A stretch of 64,000 nt of DNA from Pontibacter russatus (lineage in GTDB: Bacteria > Bacteroidota > Bacteroidia > Cytophagales > Hymenobacteraceae). Each line of letters starts with the position of its first letter. Position 1 is the first letter of the stretch. This document shows positions 60,972 through 64,000 of the stretch, one piece after another. The stretch spans positions 4,481,001-4,545,000 of the forward strand of contig NZ_CP047984.1 of NCBI RefSeq assembly GCF_009931655.1, read 5' to 3'. The notes below the pieces were generated by a model. It was not told the origin of the DNA and did no database searches. It saw nothing but the letters and a program-made list of their open reading frames with translations. Position numbers and translations under genes: made by a program.

Positions 60972-61646
60972 ATGAAAAAAAATCTAACGCTCTACTTCAC
61001 CTGCTTTCTGTTTCTTTTTGCATTCTCATCCTGCAGGCAGGATGGGCCTGCCCCCATACGCAATGTAAAGGCCGGGCCTAAGCTATTAAGAGCACAGGCA
61101 GGAAGCTCATTTACAAATTACGCTTACATTTCCAACCAAAAGCAAAAGAGCCTTGGCAGCGTGTACACGAAGCAGGTGCTGGTGGCCTTTGCAAGCGGCC
61201 TGTCAGCCGAGCAGGAGCAGGCTATACTGGCACAGTATGGCTTTGTGAAGGAGGCAGCAGCAGAACAGGTGGCCATGAGTTCCGGGCAGTTGCACCGCGT
61301 GGCGCTTGCAGACGGGTTAAACCCAGGCCAGGTAGAAGTGGCTTTGCAGGAACTGGCAGGCAACCCTCAAATCACTTATGCCGCCCCTTTTTTCATGAAC
61401 GGCGATGAGCTGCTTGGCTTAACGAATGAGGCCCTGGTTACAGTGGAGGCAGGAGGGAAGGAGCACTTACAGGAACTGGCGAAGCAATTCAATGCGGAGG
61501 TGCTGCCGTCTAACGGCAGCAATTTATATATAGTAAAGCTAGACGACAACTCACAGGGCAATGCACTTGCTTTCGTAAACTACCTGCAGGGCAAAAAGGG
61601 AATTGTGCAGGCAGAGCCTGATTTTGTCGTGTCGCTGAGCCGGTAG
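60972..61646 (+). CDS. Lipoprotein resembling a subtilase prodomain
   Basis: 224 residues from the ATG at 60972. Lipobox FAFSSC puts the lipid on Cys22. The body reads as two repeats of an inhibitor-I9/fervidolysin-prodomain-like fold: YTKQVLVAFASGLSAEQEQAILAQYGFVKE with LHRVALADGLNPGQVEVALQELAGNPQITYAAPFF, and then LVTVEAGGKEHLQELAKQF with LYIVKLDDNSQGNALAFVNYLQGKKGIVQAEPDFVV. No protease domain follows. It could be a stand-alone inhibitor or chaperone of a subtilase encoded elsewhere (inference). Monocistronic. Confidence 0.6.
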   Translation: MKKNLTLYFTCFLFLFAFSSCRQDGPAPIRNVKAGPKLLRAQAGSSFTNYAYISNQKQKSLGSVYTKQVLVAFASGLSAEQEQAILAQYGFVKEAAAEQVAMSSGQLHRVALADGLNPGQVEVALQELAGNPQITYAAPFFMNGDELLGLTNEALVTVEAGGKEHLQELAKQFNAEVLPSNGSNLYIVKLDDNSQGNALAFVNYLQGKKGIVQAEPDFVVSLSR

Positions 61647-61740
61647 TTAAAGCAGTATGGCCAGCGGCACAAGCCCCAGGTATAAATGGCCATGAGTTGC
61701 ACCCGGAGTATTCGGAGCATTAATGGAGTTAATCCTATAT

Positions 61741-61782
61741 AAACAGGCAGCCCCGGCACTCAGGTGTCGGGGCTGCCTGTTT
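61741..61782. terminator. Long hairpin terminator
   Basis: Perfect 15-base arms AAACAGGCAGCCCCG and CGGGGCTGCCTGTTT with a 12-base loop, between convergent genes ending at 61646 (+) and 61802 (-). Confidence 0.85.
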
Positions 61783-61801
61783 ATATAGGTCCGCACGCTT
61801 C

Positions 61802-62947
61802 TTAGGGCATATATATGGCCTTCGCTTTGTCGCGCAGGTTGTAGGCCGAAGACATCACCTCGCCGTAGGCACCTGCGGTCCGGATGGCAATCAAATCACC
61901 TCTCTTGGTTTCCGGCAGCAGCACGGCTTTCCCGAAGCAGTCAGACGATTCGCAGATAGGGCCCACCACATCGTAGCGCACCTCGCCTCTGCCGCTGCTC
62001 AGGTTCTCTATCTTGTGGTAAGACTGGTACAGCGCGGGGCGGATCAGCTCGGTCATGCCGGCATCCAGGATGGCGAAGTTCGTGTTCTGCCCGTTTTTGA
62101 TATATAACACCTTGGAGATGAGCGTGCCACACTGCGCCACCAGCGCGCGGCCCAGTTCGAAATGCACTTCCTGCCCAGGCCTTACTTCCAGGAACTGGTC
62201 GAACAGCCCGAAATAAGCCTCAAAGTCAGGCACAGGCTGCTGCTCCGGGTGGTAGTAATCCACACCCAGGCCGCCGCCCACGTTGATGTGCTGCAGGCTC
62301 ACGTTGCGTGAGGCAAACCACTCCTGAAACTCATTCACCCGCGTACACAGGTTCCGGAACACCGAGAGGTCCGTGATCTGGGAGCCGATATGGAAGTGGA
62401 TGCCGATGAGGTTTATATGCTCCAGTTGCTGCAACTGTGCCAGCACCTGCTCCAGTTCCCAGGCGTTTATGCCGAACTTGTTCTCCTCCAGGCCGGTCGT
62501 GATATACTTGTGCGTGTTGGCGTTCACGTTCGGGTTGATGCGCAGCGCAATGCGGGCTATTTTCCCCTTTTTCCCAGCCAGCTCGTTCAGCACCTCCAGC
62601 TCGTGGCCCGACTCGCAGTTGAAGCAGAAAATGTCCTGGTCCAGTGCATAGTTTATCTCGTCGTCCGATTTCCCCACCCCCGCAAATACCACCTGCTCCG
62701 GCGCGAAGCCGTTCACGATAGCGGCTTTTATCTCGTTTCCGCTCACGCAGTCGGCCCCGAAGCCATGGCGGCGCATCTCGTCCAGCACGGGTTCGTTGGC
62801 GTTTGCCTTCAGGGCATAATGCACATAGAAGTTATACTTGCCGGCTTCCTGCTTTGCGGCCTGCAGCGTCTGGCGCAGCAGGTTTAGGTCGTAGGCATAG
62901 AAAGGAGTGGGATGCTGTTGCAACTCCTCCAGGTTCAGGTTAAGCAT
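61802..62947 (-). CDS. lysA: Diaminopimelate decarboxylase
   Basis: 381 residues from the ATG at 62947 (MLNLNLEELQQHPTPFYAYD), which overlaps the lysC stop in ATGCTTAA; a longer frame start would extend further into lysC. Fold III PLP enzyme: Lys47 in HYALKANANEP binds the cofactor, GSQITDLSVF and HINVGGGLGVDYY follow, and PICESSDCFGKAVLLPE holds the catalytic Cys. It makes lysine from meso-DAP. Translation is likely coupled to aspartate kinase, the first enzyme of the same pathway. Confidence 0.95.
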   Translation of the reverse strand: MLNLNLEELQQHPTPFYAYDLNLLRQTLQAAKQEAGKYNFYVHYALKANANEPVLDEMRRHGFGADCVSGNEIKAAIVNGFAPEQVVFAGVGKSDDEINYALDQDIFCFNCESGHELEVLNELAGKKGKIARIALRINPNVNANTHKYITTGLEENKFGINAWELEQVLAQLQQLEHINLIGIHFHIGSQITDLSVFRNLCTRVNEFQEWFASRNVSLQHINVGGGLGVDYYHPEQQPVPDFEAYFGLFDQFLEVRPGQEVHFELGRALVAQCGTLISKVLYIKNGQNTNFAILDAGMTELIRPALYQSYHKIENLSSGRGEVRYDVVGPICESSDCFGKAVLLPETKRGDLIAIRTAGAYGEVMSSAYNLRDKAKAIYMP

Positions 62948-64000
62948 TTGATGTGTTCCTGTCAAAAATTCCCTCGTTCAGTTTTGTGAGCGCCTCCACT
63001 TTTTTGCTGGTGTCTATCAGCACGCTGATGTTGCTTCTGCTTCCGCCGAAAGAGATCATGCGGAGCGGAATGTCCTTCAGCGACTCGAATATCTTCAGGC
63101 TGGAGCCACTGTTTTTGGCGATGAAGTCGCCCACCACACACACGATCGTCTGCTCGCGGTCTACCTCCACCTGGCCGAATTTTTCCAGCTCCGCCACGAT
63201 CTCCTGCAACGCTTTGTCGTTATCGATGGTCAGCGACACGGCCACCTCGGAGGTGGTGATCATGTCGATGGGCGTTTTGTAGCGCTCAAACACCTCAAAC
63301 ACGCTGCGCAGGAAACCATAGGCCAGCAGCATGCGGCCCGACTTTATCTTGATGGCCGTGATGCCGTCTTTCGCTGCCACCGCTTTGATGCTGCCGCCGA
63401 TCCGCTCTGCGGAGATGGTGGTGCCTTTGGCTTCAGGGGCCATCGTGTTGAGCAGCCGAACAGGAATGTTCTTCTGCTTGGCGGGCGTCACGCTGCTCGG
63501 GTGCAGGATTTTGGCGCCGAAGTAAGCCAGCTCCGCCGCCTCGTCAAAGGAAAGCTGCGCAATCGGGTGCGTGTTTTTTACGATACGCGGGTCGTTGTTG
63601 TGCATCCCGTCAATGTCGGTCCATATCAGGATTTCGTCGGCGTCGGCGGCGGCGCCTATCAGCGAGGCGGAGTAGTCGGAGCCACCCCGCTTCAGATTGT
63701 CGATCTCCCCAAACGCGTTGCGGCATATATACCCCTGGGTGATGAACAGCTTCGCCTCCGGGTATTTTGCCAGTTCCACCTGCAGTTGCTTCGCTATATA
63801 GGCAGCGTCCGGCTCCTCGTTCTCATCAATCTTCATGAAGTTGAGCGCAGGCAGCAACACCGAGGGGATGCCGTTCTCCTCGAGGAAGAACTGGAACAGC
63901 GCCGTGGAAAGCAGCTCGCCCTGCGCCAGCACCGCCCGCTCCTCGTGTACCGTGAACAGGTCCTGGGTGAAGGCGCGGAGGTAGTCGAAGTGGTTTGTCA
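62940..64000 (-). CDS. lysC: Aspartate kinase (3' part)
   Basis: The frame is open to the right edge, so the N-terminus lies outside the window. Visible: the end of the kinase domain (AERA-like VHEERAVLAQGELLSTALFQFF, GYICRNAFGEIDNLKRGGSDYSASLIGAAADADEILIWTDIDGM), and the tandem ACT domains (GITAIKIKSGRMLLAYGFL, IDMITTSEVAVSLTID, VCVVGDFIAKNSG, IPLRMISFGGSRSNISVLID). The ACT pair normally gives feedback inhibition by lysine and/or threonine. Overlaps lysA by 8 bases. Confidence 0.95.
   Translation of the reverse strand, partial: TNHFDYLRAFTQDLFTVHEERAVLAQGELLSTALFQFFLEENGIPSVLLPALNFMKIDENEEPDAAYIAKQLQVELAKYPEAKLFITQGYICRNAFGEIDNLKRGGSDYSASLIGAAADADEILIWTDIDGMHNNDPRIVKNTHPIAQLSFDEAAELAYFGAKILHPSSVTPAKQKNIPVRLLNTMAPEAKGTTISAERIGGSIKAVAAKDGITAIKIKSGRMLLAYGFLRSVFEVFERYKTPIDMITTSEVAVSLTIDNDKALQEIVAELEKFGQVEVDREQTIVCVVGDFIAKNSGSSLKIFESLKDIPLRMISFGGSRSNISVLIDTSKKVEALTKLNEGIFDRNTSNA

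Overview
The window reads as chromosome of a Bacteroidota member of the Cytophagales, closest in style to Pontibacter/Hymenobacteraceae (inference from gene content, not from a search). Evidence: type IX secretion system (T9SS) cargo with both kinds of C-terminal sorting domain, a PorP/SprF-like protein beside a giant gliding-associated protein, split transketolase, Mpl-dependent murein recycling, few Shine-Dalgarno sequences, and several TAnnTTTG-type -7 elements. Coding DNA is fairly GC-rich, yet ATATAT/TATATA hexamers occur throughout, inside genes and in terminator loops. I see no rRNA, tRNA, CRISPR array, insertion sequence or prophage.

Layout. 1-2.3 kb: end of a sterol-desaturase gene, then two AT-rich orphan genes, each bounded by complementary core sequences and followed by a similar hairpin, which is the architecture of integron gene cassettes. 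2.4-7.2 kb: small envelope proteins, a nucleoid-associated protein, a beta-barrel and a DUF547 protein. 7.2-11 kb: a five-PAS histidine kinase with a single-domain response regulator. 11.3-13.8 kb: copper ATPase CopA plus a small heavy-metal-binding protein. 14.4-24.5 kb: surface block with a PorP/SprF-like protein, a 1953-residue repeat protein and a PA14-domain protein. 25.4-31.3 kb: DNA glycosylase, an ECF sigma/membrane/Spy-like operon, and transketolase halves separated by a VWA-domain gene. 31.5-41 kb: Bcp, M23 peptidase, FAH protein, M48 lipoprotein peptidase, a Cys-rich lipoprotein, exonuclease, Mpl, DnaB and a nitroreductase. 41.2-45.7 kb: a large NHL-IPT surface protein whose frame is broken exactly at a TA-dinucleotide tract. 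46-57.4 kb: housekeeping genes (phosphosugar mutase, HppD, methylglyoxal synthase, TrpS, NlpE-like protein, EamA and YhhQ transporters, RNase Z, STAS protein, PurC). 57.7-60.6 kb: SAM-I riboswitch, a Cys-rich leader ORF, then metY and metX. 61-64 kb: a lipoprotein resembling a lone protease prodomain, lysA and the end of lysC.

How the genes work together. The metYX locus makes homocysteine from acetylhomoserine and sulfide; it appears to carry two sensors in series, a riboswitch for SAM and a short ORF ending in CGMWCCCIC that could sense cysteine. LysC and LysA begin and end the meso-DAP/lysine route, and Mpl recycles DAP-containing murein peptides. The surface genes are T9SS substrates or partners. 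Many genes end at very long, almost loopless inverted repeats that probably act as bidirectional terminators.

Best candidates for new biology: the cysteine leader downstream of a SAM riboswitch (57.8-58.1 kb), the integron-like cassettes without a visible integrase (0.7-2.1 kb), and the TA-tract frameshift in a T9SS cargo gene (42.35 kb).
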